Positions 1 through 8,786 of a stretch of DNA of 64,000 bases are shown here, in pieces. The notes below the pieces were generated by a model. That model made no database searches. It was not told the origin of the DNA and saw only the letters and a list, made by a program, of their open reading frames with translations. This DNA comes from an uncultured Agathobacter sp. (GTDB lineage: Bacteria; Bacillota; Clostridia; Lachnospirales; Lachnospiraceae), in assembly GCA_934358675.1 (NCBI GenBank), contig CAKRKX010000003.1, positions 1 to 64,000 on the forward strand, in the 5' to 3' direction. Every line of letters starts with the position of its first letter. Position 1 is the stretch's first letter. Both the position numbers and the translations under genes were made by a program.

Positions 1-108
1 AGGTAGAAATCTTCTACCGCTTTATCGGCAAAATTGATTGAATGATACCAATATCTTTAACTATGTGATACCGGCGAGACGTTTCCGGATATCGGTGTAA
101 TCGAGCCA

Positions 109-834
109 TTGGCACAGATGCTTGAGCTGCGGATTCAGGATATTATCACCGGGACAAAAGACAGTGATCAGGATACCGCGATCACGGAAGTTGTGCGTGT
201 TGCCAGGATACAAGGCAAAGAAAAAATGCGCAAGCTTGTTGAAAACGGAGTCGCAATCGTAATGTTATGCTATCTGTTGCTTAAGGGAGGTTTTGTTTTT
301 CAAGGAAAAGTAGTAGACTGCATGACTTATGTGGAACTTGCCGTTGTGCTGATCCTGTTGACAGCGAAATATATTATGGATCATCGAACGAAAGCTGCGA
401 AATTTGATCGTTTTGGAAAGTGGATGGTTGCAATCAGTATCATATCCGGCGTGTACATGATTGCCGGAATGTTCGTCAACACCTTGATGATCCGTCAGGG
501 ACAGATGCCTTTTCATATGCAGCCTTCTTCGGTCGGATGGTATCAGCAGGGGCGGTTGCTTGTTGTGTTCGTGATCAACATGGTTATTCTGGTGGTGGAT
601 TTTGTGCGCAGAACGAGATGTGCGGCACCGCTTGTTCATATGGGAACCTATCCGGCAGTTGCAAATGTTTATCTGGTCTATGCGTATAGTGATATGCTGC
701 ATCGGCTGGATGACATAGAATTTTTTGTGAACCGGCTTGTGGCCGGAACCCTGATCGTGCTGGGGTTGACAGTTCTTTCATTTTTTATTTGTGCGAAAAC
801 TTACGATTCTCTTAAGAAAAAGCAGAATGCTTAA
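109..834 (+). CDS. Unrecognised multi-pass membrane protein
   Basis: I do not recognise this family. A soluble N-terminal stretch of about 45 charged residues is followed by five or six hydrophobic segments (near residues 46-62, 71-90, 104-128, 148-168 and 210-232) and a lysine-rich tail, so it is probably an integral membrane protein with a cytoplasmic N-terminus. The start is uncertain: the TTG at 109 and the ATG at 118 are the only candidates after an in-frame stop at 58-60, and neither has a clear ribosome site. The frame still reads like protein between the stop and 109, so the gene may be 5'-truncated. Confidence 0.55.
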   Translation: MAQMLELRIQDIITGTKDSDQDTAITEVVRVARIQGKEKMRKLVENGVAIVMLCYLLLKGGFVFQGKVVDCMTYVELAVVLILLTAKYIMDHRTKAAKFDRFGKWMVAISIISGVYMIAGMFVNTLMIRQGQMPFHMQPSSVGWYQQGRLLVVFVINMVILVVDFVRRTRCAAPLVHMGTYPAVANVYLVYAYSDMLHRLDDIEFFVNRLVAGTLIVLGLTVLSFFICAKTYDSLKKKQNA

Positions 835-878
835 GAACACATGCGCGTGCATCAAATTAAATACATTTGCCGGAACTC

Positions 879-907
879 TTGAACTTATGAAGGGTTTGTA
901 CTAAAAT
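879..907 (+). promoter_or_regulatory. Sigma-A promoter of the ferredoxin gene
   Basis: TTGAAC (879-884) and TAAAAT (902-907) are separated by 17 bp. They lie about 50 bp upstream of the ferredoxin start, which has an AAGGAGG ribosome site at 945-951. Confidence 0.7.
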
Positions 908-959
908 AGCTTTAAACCTACAAGGTGAATAATGATCATTATTTAAGGAGGATTCAATT

Positions 960-1130
960 ATGGCATACGTAATTTCTGATTCATGCGTTAGCTGTGGTAC
1001 ATGTGCAGGCGAGTGTCCTGTAGGAGCAATCTCTGCAGGTGCTTCTCAGTACGAGATCGACGGATCTGCTTGTGTAGATTGTGGTACATGTGCAGGTGTT
1101 TGCCCAACTGGAGCTATCTCTCAGGGCTAA
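960..1130 (+). CDS. 2[4Fe-4S] clostridial ferredoxin, 56 aa
   Basis: A small acidic electron carrier of the bacterial 2[4Fe-4S] type. It would shuttle electrons between pyruvate:ferredoxin oxidoreductase, hydrogenase or Rnf-type complexes in the cytoplasm. Two CxxCxxCxxxCP motifs are visible: CVSCGTCAGECP near residues 9-20 and CVDCGTCAGVCP near 38-49. The two halves form the usual internal duplication, each followed by a GAIS segment. Length is normal for the family. It appears monocistronic, with a strong promoter at 879-907, ribosome site AAGGAGG eight bases before the ATG, and an intrinsic terminator directly behind it, which suits a highly expressed gene. The specific partner enzyme cannot be inferred from the neighbours. 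Confidence 0.97.
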   Translation: MAYVISDSCVSCGTCAGECPVGAISAGASQYEIDGSACVDCGTCAGVCPTGAISQG

Positions 1131-1153
1131 TCACAGTTACATACAAGTAAACG

Positions 1154-1187
1154 AAAAACTGTCTCACTCAGTGAGGCAGTTTTTTTG
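1154..1187 (+). terminator. Intrinsic terminator of the ferredoxin gene
   Basis: A 13-bp stem (AAAACTGTCTCAC paired with GTGAGGCAGTTTT, one G-U pair) with a TCA loop runs into a T tract. Confidence 0.9.
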
Positions 1188-1206
1188 TATATAAAATGGA
1201 TAGGAA

Positions 1207-2001
1207 TTAGATAAATCCGAAATGTTTCAGTGCTGCGGCGATTCCGCCCTCACTGGATTTTTTTGTGACATAAGCCACTTTTTCCTTCAAGGATTCCGGA
1301 TCGGCGTTGCCCATCGCGACACTGTTCGGAACGTAGGTCAGCATTGGCAGATCGTTGTTGCTGTCGCCGAAGACATAAGCATCTTCCTTGGTAAGTCCGT
1401 AGTGATCTAAGATGTACTGCAGGCCGGTTGCTTTCGTATAGCCGAGCGGTACAAATTCGCGGAATAAACCGCCGCGGTCAATACAGTCAAAGAATTGGTC
1501 GCTCACTTTGCGGAATTCCGCAAGTTGTGCTTCGTCGCGTATCCAGGTGACAAATTTATCGCAGCGAAAATTTTGCGCTGTCCAAGGATCAAATACTTCA
1601 AAGCCTTTTTCCAGATTTTCTTTATATAATTTGCGTGCATCCGGATTATGAAGCGGACGGGACAGATCAAAAATGGTAGAATCGAAGGATTCAAAGAGGA
1701 TATCCATATCAACTTCTTTTGCTTTCTCAAGAAGCTGCATCGTCACCTCGTGAGGCGGTGCGATATGCATGAGCTGCCTGCCGTCACAGTAAATATCGGT
1801 TCCGCAGCCGCATACGAATCCGTCAAATCCGATCGACTGAAAACGTTCTTCCAGATTGTGAAAACAGCGTCCGGTATTGATAAACATTAAGTTGCCGTTG
1901 GCACGCGCTGCGCGGATCGCATCGACCGTACTTGCCGGGATCGAGCCGTCGATCTCCGAAGTTAAAGTTCCATCTACATCAAAAAAAGCGATTTTTCTCA
2001 T
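1207..2001 (-). CDS. Cof-like HAD-superfamily hydrolase
   Basis: A cytoplasmic phosphatase of the Cof/IIB subfamily of haloacid-dehalogenase-like hydrolases, which dephosphorylate sugar phosphates, nucleotides or pyridoxal phosphate. All motifs are present: DVDGT (residues 8-12; D8 nucleophile, D10 acid/base), INTGR (41-45), a motif III lysine in YTKATG (about K190), and GDSNND (212-217) binding Mg2+. A C2-type cap lies between motifs II and III. At 264 residues it has the usual length. An AGGAAAA-like ribosome site precedes the ATG at 2001. Substrate cannot be told from sequence. It is transcribed away from the next gene and shares a terminator region with the ferredoxin gene. Confidence 0.9.
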   Translation of the reverse strand: MRKIAFFDVDGTLTSEIDGSIPASTVDAIRAARANGNLMFINTGRCFHNLEERFQSIGFDGFVCGCGTDIYCDGRQLMHIAPPHEVTMQLLEKAKEVDMDILFESFDSTIFDLSRPLHNPDARKLYKENLEKGFEVFDPWTAQNFRCDKFVTWIRDEAQLAEFRKVSDQFFDCIDRGGLFREFVPLGYTKATGLQYILDHYGLTKEDAYVFGDSNNDLPMLTYVPNSVAMGNADPESLKEKVAYVTKKSSEGGIAAALKHFGFI

Positions 2002-2133
2002 AAAGTTTTCCTCGTATTCAAGTTATGCCAATCACATTCATAATCATGTGATGCTTCGTGCGTTGATATAAATTATTAAAGTTTGCAGAAACGATTGCAT
2101 TGTATAACATTTTTTCGAGACTTGCAAGCGGTC

Positions 2134-2162
2134 TTTACAGTAAACGGTGCGGTGGATATAAT
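2134..2162 (+). promoter_or_regulatory. Sigma-A promoter for the 2266 gene
   Basis: TTTACA (2134-2139), a 17-bp spacer and a perfect TATAAT (2157-2162) lie about 100 bp upstream of the start chosen for the next gene. Confidence 0.75.
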
Positions 2163-2265
2163 GTAGAGTATATATTGAAAGAAAATGGAAAGGTGCAATC
2201 ATTCTGATACAAACAAACCGGAGTCGGTTGCAATCAGCGAGGGCACAGTAGAAAAAGGAACAAAA

Positions 2266-3333
2266 ATGAAGAGAAACGAACAATTAAAACAGATGCTTCC
2301 GGGACTCACGGATGAGATGCCGGAATGCTTTAAAAGGATTGCGGAACTGCTTGACTACGGTGCGTTTGAACTGTGTGAGCAACACGGTAAAGACGGTGAA
2401 ACGCAGTACGTGATCCCGTATATTTTAAATGATGCGGTGGAGTGCTATCTGGATGTTCTGGATGCGTCTTTGCAGGGCGAGTATGTGGCCGATGCACTGG
2501 TGACGAGTGCTGAGTTGATGTCGGAGACCGGGCGCTACGGGCTGGTAATACACCAGGGCGAGGAGAATGTGTGCACACTCTGGTTCCGCGACTTGCGTGA
2601 ACACAGCGCCTGCTATCGCTATCACGAGATCGGTCACTTCTGGGTAAAGGGACAGGAGCAGTGGCGGCAGCTTGTATACATGATCGGAACAATCGCGGAT
2701 AAATACCGCTACATGGGCGAAAAATATTGCAATAAGACGGAATGTGAGCTGCAGAGTCTGATCTACTTTGCGCCGTTTCGCAGATGGTCGCCGATCGAGG
2801 ATCTTTTGGCGGAGCATTTTCCGCTGCGTGAGGAAGGCCTTGATGCGATGGAGCGCGTGGCACTTCATGTGGGAGATACGATGTATGCGCAGATGATTCG
2901 TCTGTACCGCATGTTCCCGACGGAGCGGCTGGAGAAGATTTTAAGCAAGGCGCTTCGCTCGTCGAAGCGCGAGGCCATCTATCACTATCTGTATGAGCAG
3001 GTGATTAAGGCGTCAAAACCTTATCCGGCGCGGGATTACGGAAAGCAGACGAATACGTCGATGCAGCACGCGCGCCGCGAGGTGGAGAAAGAGATGCTGC
3101 GCCGCGGGTATGCGGGACATTATCCGGAATATACGAAGAAGAACGAGTATGTAGTCGTGACGGAGGAGCATCCGTTTACGTTGCTTGAATGGGAAGATTA
3201 CACATTTCATCAGCAGTTGATGATCTCGAAGAATCCGGGCAGGAAGCCGCGCCGAAACGCAGGCTTTTTCCGGGGAATCGGGCGAAGCGGTAGAATCGTG
3301 GAATGGGAGGATTTCCGCAAGGAATCCAGATAA
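2266..3333 (+). CDS. Conserved hypothetical protein (possibly DUF3878)
   Basis: A soluble protein of 355 residues with no signal peptide or membrane segment. I recall similar proteins in Lachnospiraceae under the name DUF3878, but that is from memory and not certain. There are several Trp/Tyr-rich stretches and a His-Trp motif (IGHFWVKGQEQW), and the C-terminal 40 residues are basic. The ATG at 2266 is preferred because AAAAAGGA lies just upstream. An in-frame ATG at 2185 would add 27 residues of low-complexity polar sequence. It is followed 20 bp later by a cytidylate-kinase-like gene and may be co-transcribed with it. No function is proposed. Confidence 0.75.
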   Translation: MKRNEQLKQMLPGLTDEMPECFKRIAELLDYGAFELCEQHGKDGETQYVIPYILNDAVECYLDVLDASLQGEYVADALVTSAELMSETGRYGLVIHQGEENVCTLWFRDLREHSACYRYHEIGHFWVKGQEQWRQLVYMIGTIADKYRYMGEKYCNKTECELQSLIYFAPFRRWSPIEDLLAEHFPLREEGLDAMERVALHVGDTMYAQMIRLYRMFPTERLEKILSKALRSSKREAIYHYLYEQVIKASKPYPARDYGKQTNTSMQHARREVEKEMLRRGYAGHYPEYTKKNEYVVVTEEHPFTLLEWEDYTFHQQLMISKNPGRKPRRNAGFFRGIGRSGRIVEWEDFRKESR

Positions 3334-3353
3334 GAGAGAGGACGGCGATTAAT

Positions 3354-3923
3354 ATGAGAATTACGATAGCAAGACAGTGTGGCTGTAACGGTGACCTGAT
3401 CGGGGAGAAACTGGCGGAGCGGTTGGGGCTTACGTTATACAATAAGAAAGCGCTTCAGAAGCTTGCGGATGAGAAAGGTGTTTATGAGCGTTATCCGAAT
3501 TATTTCGGGGAGAAGGAAGCGGATCCGTTTTTGGCTGCAATTGTAAGGAGTGAGCAGAATGATACCGCTATGAAAACGCCGGGGAAGGCTCTCCGTGCGA
3601 CGATCGGGGATGAGCCGTGTGTGATCATCGGACGATGCGGAAATTATGTGTATGGTCAGGAGCCGGATACCGTGACAGTTTTCCTGTGCGGAGACAAGAA
3701 AACGCGCGTGCAGACGATCATGGAGAAACATGACTGTTCTGAGCACAAGGCAAAGCAGCTGATCGAGAAGACGGATGCAAGACGTAGGGCTTACCATGAG
3801 TATTACTGCAATCAGGCTTGGGGTGAAGCTGCAAATTACAACCTCTGCCTCGACGAATCCGTGCTTGGCGTGGACGGTGTGGTGGAAATGATCTGCAAGT
3901 ATGTGGAACTGACAAAGCAGTGA
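3354..3923 (+). CDS. Cytidylate kinase-like family protein
   Basis: A 189-residue protein of the cytidylate-kinase-like (Cytidylate_kin2) P-loop family common in Clostridia. The N-terminus (MRITIARQCGCNGDLIGEKL) occupies the place of the nucleotide-binding loop, here with GCNGD in place of the more usual GSGGR, and VIIGRCGNYV matches the second family motif. The true CMP kinase usually sits with rpsA/ispH, so this is more likely a paralogue of unknown substrate. The ATG at 3354 is chosen because the protein begins with the family's IT.AR motif and a GAGAGAGGA ribosome site lies upstream. It lies 20 bp behind the 2266 gene and may share its transcript. Confidence 0.82.
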   Translation: MRITIARQCGCNGDLIGEKLAERLGLTLYNKKALQKLADEKGVYERYPNYFGEKEADPFLAAIVRSEQNDTAMKTPGKALRATIGDEPCVIIGRCGNYVYGQEPDTVTVFLCGDKKTRVQTIMEKHDCSEHKAKQLIEKTDARRRAYHEYYCNQAWGEAANYNLCLDESVLGVDGVVEMICKYVELTKQ

Positions 3924-3978
3924 TCGGTAAGTTAGAAGAGTTGAATTCCGTACAAAACAGTTGTGATGAGGGATGAGA

Positions 3979-4998
3979 ATGGTTCGGATTAAGGATGTGG
4001 CGGAGGCGGTCGGCGTCAGTACCGCGACGGTATCGAATGTGATCAATGGCAAGGATCAGCGCGTTTCGGGAGAGGTGCGTGAGCGGATCCAAAAGGCGCT
4101 CGACGAGATGGGATATGTGCGCAACCGTTCGGCGATGATGCTGGCACAGACAAATTCCAATATGATCGGGGTGGTGATCCCGGACAAACCGGGTACGAAG
4201 ATTACGATGGAAGATCCGTATTTCAGCGCACTTGTCGGAAATCTGGAGGCAGAAATCCGTGCGCATGACTGCTATATGTATCTGATTGCGCAGCAAAGTG
4301 AAGAAGAAATTTTAAAGCAGGCGATCGCGTGGAATCTTGAGGGATTGATCGTTTGTAATCTGGTGGAGCCGCAATTGAGAAGCCTGTGCGAAAAATACCG
4401 AGGGGGCGTGGTTTCCATCGATTCTTACCTGAACCGTAAAGCAAATTTCGTGAATATTGCAACGGATGATTTCGGCGGCGGCTACAAGATGGGAAAGTAT
4501 CTGGTTGAGCAGGGGCACACGAAGATCGCGATGCTTGCGGATAATGATCAGGATATTGACCATTACCGCTGGATGGGACTGCAGCGTGCGATGGAAGAAG
4601 CCGGTCTTGTGATGAGGGAGACGGATCACTTTGTCTTTTCTGCATCTGAGTCGGCGCGCGAATTGGAACTGAATCAATGGCTGCCGAAGCTGAAAGAATA
4701 TACGGCACTTTTTGTGGCATCGGATCTGTATGCACTCGAAGTCAGCGCGTTTCTGCAAAGCCGCGGTATGCGCATACCGGAGGACATCTCGATCGCCGGA
4801 TTTGATGATCTCATTTATGCGCGGCTGGCACGCCCGAAGCTGACGACAATGAATCAGAATATCGGAAAAAAGGCACAGATGGCGGTGGAAGCGCTGCTCG
4901 CTCTGCGCGATAAAAATGCAGAGCAGGTGGCACAGGAGCCGCATGTTCTTCCGGTTAAACTGGTGGAGCGGGAGTCAGTGAGACGAATTTTACATTAA
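3979..4998 (+). CDS. LacI/GalR-family transcriptional regulator
   Basis: A sugar-responsive DNA-binding regulator. The N-terminal helix-turn-helix has the typical LacI motif (VRIKDVAEAVGVSTATVSNVING; residues 2-24), followed by the hinge and a periplasmic-binding-protein-like effector domain to the C-terminus. Length (339 aa) is normal. The start at 3979 fits the family and has GAGGGA just upstream; an ATG two codons earlier (3973) is possible. It precedes two GH13 alpha-glucosidases, and the region between holds two 14-bp GTTA-N6-TAAC sites with a central CG step flanking a promoter, so it probably represses those genes until an alpha-glucoside binds. The effector is not known. Confidence 0.93.
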   Translation: MVRIKDVAEAVGVSTATVSNVINGKDQRVSGEVRERIQKALDEMGYVRNRSAMMLAQTNSNMIGVVIPDKPGTKITMEDPYFSALVGNLEAEIRAHDCYMYLIAQQSEEEILKQAIAWNLEGLIVCNLVEPQLRSLCEKYRGGVVSIDSYLNRKANFVNIATDDFGGGYKMGKYLVEQGHTKIAMLADNDQDIDHYRWMGLQRAMEEAGLVMRETDHFVFSASESARELELNQWLPKLKEYTALFVASDLYALEVSAFLQSRGMRIPEDISIAGFDDLIYARLARPKLTTMNQNIGKKAQMAVEALLALRDKNAEQVAQEPHVLPVKLVERESVRRILH

Positions 4999-5079
4999 GA
5001 AATGCAAAGAAATGATAGAATATAAGGGCGCGAATGTAATCATGCACAAAATAAAAGAGATGTTTTGTGCATTATCATG

Positions 5080-5166
5080 GTTATGCGCTTAACCTTTGAC
5101 ACAGGCAGTATGCCTGTGTTAATTTCTATTTAGAAGTTAACCGCATAACTGATGCATCAGTTATGC
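5080..5166 (+). promoter_or_regulatory. Operator-rich promoter region for the alpha-glucosidase genes
   Basis: TTGACA at 5096-5101 with a weak TTAATT box at 5119-5124 (17-bp spacing). The spacer holds a hairpin with ACACAGGCA/TGCCTGTGT arms. Two 14-bp sites of form GTTA-N6-TAAC flank it at 5080-5093 and 5136-5149, and are near-exact inverted copies of each other. A perfect 24-bp palindrome follows at 5143-5166, built from GCATAAC/GTTATGC half sites. A further 9-bp inverted repeat (TGCACAAAA/TTTTGTGCA) lies at about 5043-5071. These are probably LacI-type operators; the assignment is inference. Confidence 0.65.
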
Positions 5167-5241
5167 ACCGCAATCCTCAGTTTTTCGCTGAAGGTGAACT
5201 GGAATGACTGAGGTTCACGAGTAGGAAAGGGAGAATATTTT

Positions 5242-6921
5242 ATGAAAAAAGCATGGTGGAAAGAATCAGTCGTGTATCAGATTTATCCGAGAAGTTTTAT
5301 GGATTCCAACGGAGACGGAATCGGTGATCTCAACGGAATTACAGAGAAACTGGATTATTTGAAGGAACTTGGCATTGATGTGATCTGGCTTTCGCCGGTG
5401 TATCAGTCACCGAACGATGATAACGGATACGACATCAGTGATTATCAGGCAATCATGACGGAATTCGGAACAATGGAAGATTATGATCGCATGCTTGCGC
5501 GTGCGCATGAGTTAGGCATCAAGATCATGATGGATCTGGTTGTCAATCATACATCGGACGAGCACGCCTGGTTCGTGGAGAGCCGTAAGAGTGTCGATAA
5601 TCCATACCGTGATTTTTATATATGGCGCCCGGGTAAGGAAGACGGAAGTGAGCCGAATAACTGGGGATCCATATTCAGTGGTTCGGCGTGGAAATATGAT
5701 CCGCAGACAGATATGTATTTCCTGCATCTGTTTTCGAAGAAGCAGCCGGATCTCAACTGGGATAACCCGAAGGTGCGCGACGCCGTCTTCGATATGATGA
5801 ACTGGTGGTGTGAAAAAGGCATTGATGGTTTCCGTATGGATGTGATCAGCCTGATCTCCAAGCCGGAAGGACTTCCGGATGGTCCTGCAGGGGAGAACGG
5901 ATACGGCGACAGTGGCTGCGCCAACGGTCCGCACGTACATGAGTATTTGCAGGAGATGAACCGCAAGGTGCTTTCAAAGTACGATCTGATCACGGTCGGC
6001 GAGGCTGCAGGCGTGACTTTAGAGGAAGCGAAGAAGTACGCAAACGCGGATGGAAGCGAGCTCAACATGGTATTTCAGTTTGAGCATACAGGTCCCGGAA
6101 AAGATGCGAACAACCGTTATGGTAAGTGGGATTCCGAGAAAATGCCGCTTCCGGAATGGAAAGCAACTCTGTCCAAGTGGCAGACCGGACTTGCGGGCAA
6201 CGCATGGAACAGTTTGTTTTTGTCGAACCATGATCAGCCTCGAAGTGTATCGCGATACGGCAACGACAGCGAGGAATATCGTGAAGTTTCTGCCAAGATG
6301 CTTGCAACCTGTCTTCATATGATGCAGGGAACCCCTTATGTATACCAGGGCGAAGAACTTGGAATGACGAATGTGTACTTCGACAAACTCGAAGATTACC
6401 GCGATGTAGAGAGCTTTAATGCATATAAGGAAATGACCGAGACCTGTGGTGTATCCCACGAGGAGATGATGGGCTATCTCAAGAAGATCGGACGTGACAA
6501 TGCGCGTACACCGATGCAGTGGGATGACAGTGAAAATGCAGGATTTACGACGGGAATGCCTTGGATCCGTGTGAATCCGAATTATAAAGAGATCAACGCA
6601 AAGCAGCAGGTCGGCAATCCGGATTCCGTATTTTCTTATTACAAGGATCTGATCCGCCTGCGCCACGAGAATGAAATTATCGTTTACGGCGATTACGAAC
6701 TGCTTGAGCCGGACAATGAAGAGCTTTTTATCTACACAAGAACGCTGGGTGACGAGAAACTGGTCGTGCTCTGTAACTTTACGGATCATGATGTCACGAT
6801 TCCGGCATCCGTGATGGCACAAATCCCGGATGATGCGCCAATCATGATCAGTAACTATGTAGGAAATATGCCGGCAGTGCTCCGCCCTTATGAGGCAACC
6901 GTGAAAAAAATCGGTAAGTAA
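5242..6921 (+). CDS. GH13 oligo-1,6-glucosidase (isomaltase type)
   Basis: A cytoplasmic alpha-glucosidase of glycoside hydrolase family 13 (oligo-1,6-glucosidase group) that releases glucose from the non-reducing end of isomalto-oligosaccharides. Seen: DSNGDGIGDL (21-30, calcium loop), VVNH (about 100-103), nucleophile D200 in GFRMDV, acid/base E254 in TVGEA, and D331 in SNHDQPR. The residue after the nucleophile is Val, which in this group goes with alpha-1,6 rather than alpha-1,4 specificity. There is no signal peptide, so imported sugars are the substrate. Length (559 aa) is normal. The ribosome site AGGAAAGGGAG precedes the ATG. It lies downstream of a LacI regulator and 74 bp ahead of a second GH13 gene. 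Confidence 0.93.
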   Translation: MKKAWWKESVVYQIYPRSFMDSNGDGIGDLNGITEKLDYLKELGIDVIWLSPVYQSPNDDNGYDISDYQAIMTEFGTMEDYDRMLARAHELGIKIMMDLVVNHTSDEHAWFVESRKSVDNPYRDFYIWRPGKEDGSEPNNWGSIFSGSAWKYDPQTDMYFLHLFSKKQPDLNWDNPKVRDAVFDMMNWWCEKGIDGFRMDVISLISKPEGLPDGPAGENGYGDSGCANGPHVHEYLQEMNRKVLSKYDLITVGEAAGVTLEEAKKYANADGSELNMVFQFEHTGPGKDANNRYGKWDSEKMPLPEWKATLSKWQTGLAGNAWNSLFLSNHDQPRSVSRYGNDSEEYREVSAKMLATCLHMMQGTPYVYQGEELGMTNVYFDKLEDYRDVESFNAYKEMTETCGVSHEEMMGYLKKIGRDNARTPMQWDDSENAGFTTGMPWIRVNPNYKEINAKQQVGNPDSVFSYYKDLIRLRHENEIIVYGDYELLEPDNEELFIYTRTLGDEKLVVLCNFTDHDVTIPASVMAQIPDDAPIMISNYVGNMPAVLRPYEATVKKIGK

Positions 6922-6995
6922 GAATATTACCTGCACGATCGCAACAGAGAAGAAGTTGCGGAAAACAAGCACAAAATCATTGGGAGGATAGATAG

Positions 6996-8663
6996 ATGAA
7001 GAAAAAATGGTGGATGGGAAAAGTTGCATACCAGATCTGGCCGAAAAGCTTTGCAGACAGCAACGGAGACGGAATCGGTGATCTTGAAGGCATCATCGGA
7101 AAGCTCGATTACCTGAAGGATCTTGGAATCGATATTATCTGGATTTCGCCGGTATACAAGTCACCACTTGTGGATCAGGGATACGATATCTCCGATTACT
7201 ATGATATCAATCCGCTTTTTGGTGATCTGGAAACGATGGACCGCCTGCTTGCAGAGGCAAAAAAGCGTGATATGTACATCGTCATGGATCTTGTTGTCAA
7301 CCACTGCTCCGATGAGCATGAGTGGTTCAAGAAGGCATGTGCCGATCCGGACGGAGAGTACGGAAAATATTTCTATATTGCGGAGAAGAAAGACGGGAAG
7401 CTGCCATGTAACTGGCGTTCCTACTTCGGAGGAAGCGTCTGGGAGCCGATTCCGGGAACCGATAAATATTATTTGCATGCTTTTCACAAGAAGCAGCCGG
7501 ATCTCAACTGGGAGAATCCAAAAGTCCGCCAGGAAGTCTATAAGATGATGAACTGGTGGTTTGAGCGCGGTATCGCCGGATTCCGTATCGATGCGATCAT
7601 CAACATCAAGAAAAAGCTTCCGTTTTGCGACTATGAACCGGACCGCGATGACGGATTGGTTTCGATCGTTCGTATGCTTGATGATGCCGAGGGAATCGGC
7701 GAATTCTTAGAGGAGATGAAGCATGAGACATTTGATAAGTATGATGCCTTTACCGTAGGAGAAGTATTTAACGAGAAGGACTCCGAGCTTCGTGAGTTCA
7801 TCGGAGAGGATGGACATTTTTCATCGAAATTTGATTTCGCACCGGAGATGTGTGGAAAAGGCGGCGCATGGTATGAGCATGAGAGTGTAACACCGGAGAT
7901 GTACAAAAATGCAATCTTTGACAGTCAGCTTCGAGTGGCAGACATCGGTTTCCTTTCCAATATCATTGAAAATCATGATGAGCCGCGTGGCGTATGCCGT
8001 TATATTCCGGAGGGAGATTTAAACGATACAAGTAAGAAGGCGTTGGCGGCCGTATACTTCTTCCTGCGCGGAATCCCGTTCATCTATCAGGGACAGGAGA
8101 TCGGAATGGAGAACTGCCCATTTGAGAGCATCGATCAGCTTGATGACATCAGCTCAAAGGATGAGTATAAGGTGTGCCGCGATGCAGGCTATTCCGAGGA
8201 AGAAAGCATGAAGCTGCTTCGCGTTTACAGCCGTGAAAATGCGCGTACTCCGGTACAGTGGAGTGATGCGGAAAATGCCGGATTCTCCACGCATAAGCCT
8301 TGGATGATCGTCAATCCGAATTACAAGGAGATCAACCTTGCAAAGCAGAAGGATGACAGCAATTCGGTCTATGCTTTCTACAAGAAGATGATCGCACTCT
8401 ACAAAGATCCGGCTTACCATGAGACTCTGACATTCGGCCGCTTTGAGCCGTATCAGCGAGAGACTAAGAATCTGATTGCATACTTCCGCAAGGGAGAGGG
8501 ACAGACATTGCTTGTTCTTGCAAATTTCCAGAACGAGCCGCAGACGGTTATGCTTCCGGAAGAGGCGGGTAATGTGATTCTCAACAACTGTGCCAGTGTG
8601 GATGTGGATGATGACAGCCGTATCACACTTGCTGGATATCAGGCAGTGATTATTGAACTGTAA
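6996..8663 (+). CDS. GH13 alpha-glucosidase (probably alpha-1,4)
   Basis: A second cytoplasmic GH13 alpha-glucosidase, clearly homologous to the preceding gene along its length (555 aa) but divergent. The catalytic triad is D199 (GFRIDA), E256 (TVGEV) and D328 (NHDEPR), and the calcium loop DSNGDGIGDL lies at 21-30. The residue after the nucleophile is Ala, the state typical of alpha-1,4-specific or dual-specificity members, whereas the neighbour has Val. The pair could therefore cleave alpha-1,6 and alpha-1,4 linkages of starch-derived oligosaccharides together. A GGGAGGATAG ribosome site precedes the ATG. It probably sits in the same operon and is ended by the hairpin at 8672-8733. Confidence 0.92.
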   Translation: MKKKWWMGKVAYQIWPKSFADSNGDGIGDLEGIIGKLDYLKDLGIDIIWISPVYKSPLVDQGYDISDYYDINPLFGDLETMDRLLAEAKKRDMYIVMDLVVNHCSDEHEWFKKACADPDGEYGKYFYIAEKKDGKLPCNWRSYFGGSVWEPIPGTDKYYLHAFHKKQPDLNWENPKVRQEVYKMMNWWFERGIAGFRIDAIINIKKKLPFCDYEPDRDDGLVSIVRMLDDAEGIGEFLEEMKHETFDKYDAFTVGEVFNEKDSELREFIGEDGHFSSKFDFAPEMCGKGGAWYEHESVTPEMYKNAIFDSQLRVADIGFLSNIIENHDEPRGVCRYIPEGDLNDTSKKALAAVYFFLRGIPFIYQGQEIGMENCPFESIDQLDDISSKDEYKVCRDAGYSEEESMKLLRVYSRENARTPVQWSDAENAGFSTHKPWMIVNPNYKEINLAKQKDDSNSVYAFYKKMIALYKDPAYHETLTFGRFEPYQRETKNLIAYFRKGEGQTLLVLANFQNEPQTVMLPEEAGNVILNNCASVDVDDDSRITLAGYQAVIIEL

Positions 8664-8671
8664 AACATATA

Positions 8672-8733
8672 AAAATACCGAACCATTTGAGAAAAGAATT
8701 TGACTTCTTAGGAACAAAATGGTTCGGTATTTT
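8672..8733. terminator. Long-stem terminator between convergent genes
   Basis: A 17-bp stem (AAAATACCGAACCATTT with its complement ending in GGTATTTT) with a loop of about 26 bases follows the glucosidase gene. A-rich and T-rich flanks let it serve both the + strand operon and the convergent gene ending at 8787. Confidence 0.75.
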
Positions 8734-8786
8734 GTTGTTATGGATGCAATTTTACATTTTTGGAATCTTAGATTCCGGTTCTTATT

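Noticed and set aside
6019..7029. A 336-codon open frame on the minus strand across the two glucosidase genes
   Set aside because: It lies wholly antisense to well-supported GH13 genes, has no ribosome site and no recognisable family; it is a codon-bias shadow.
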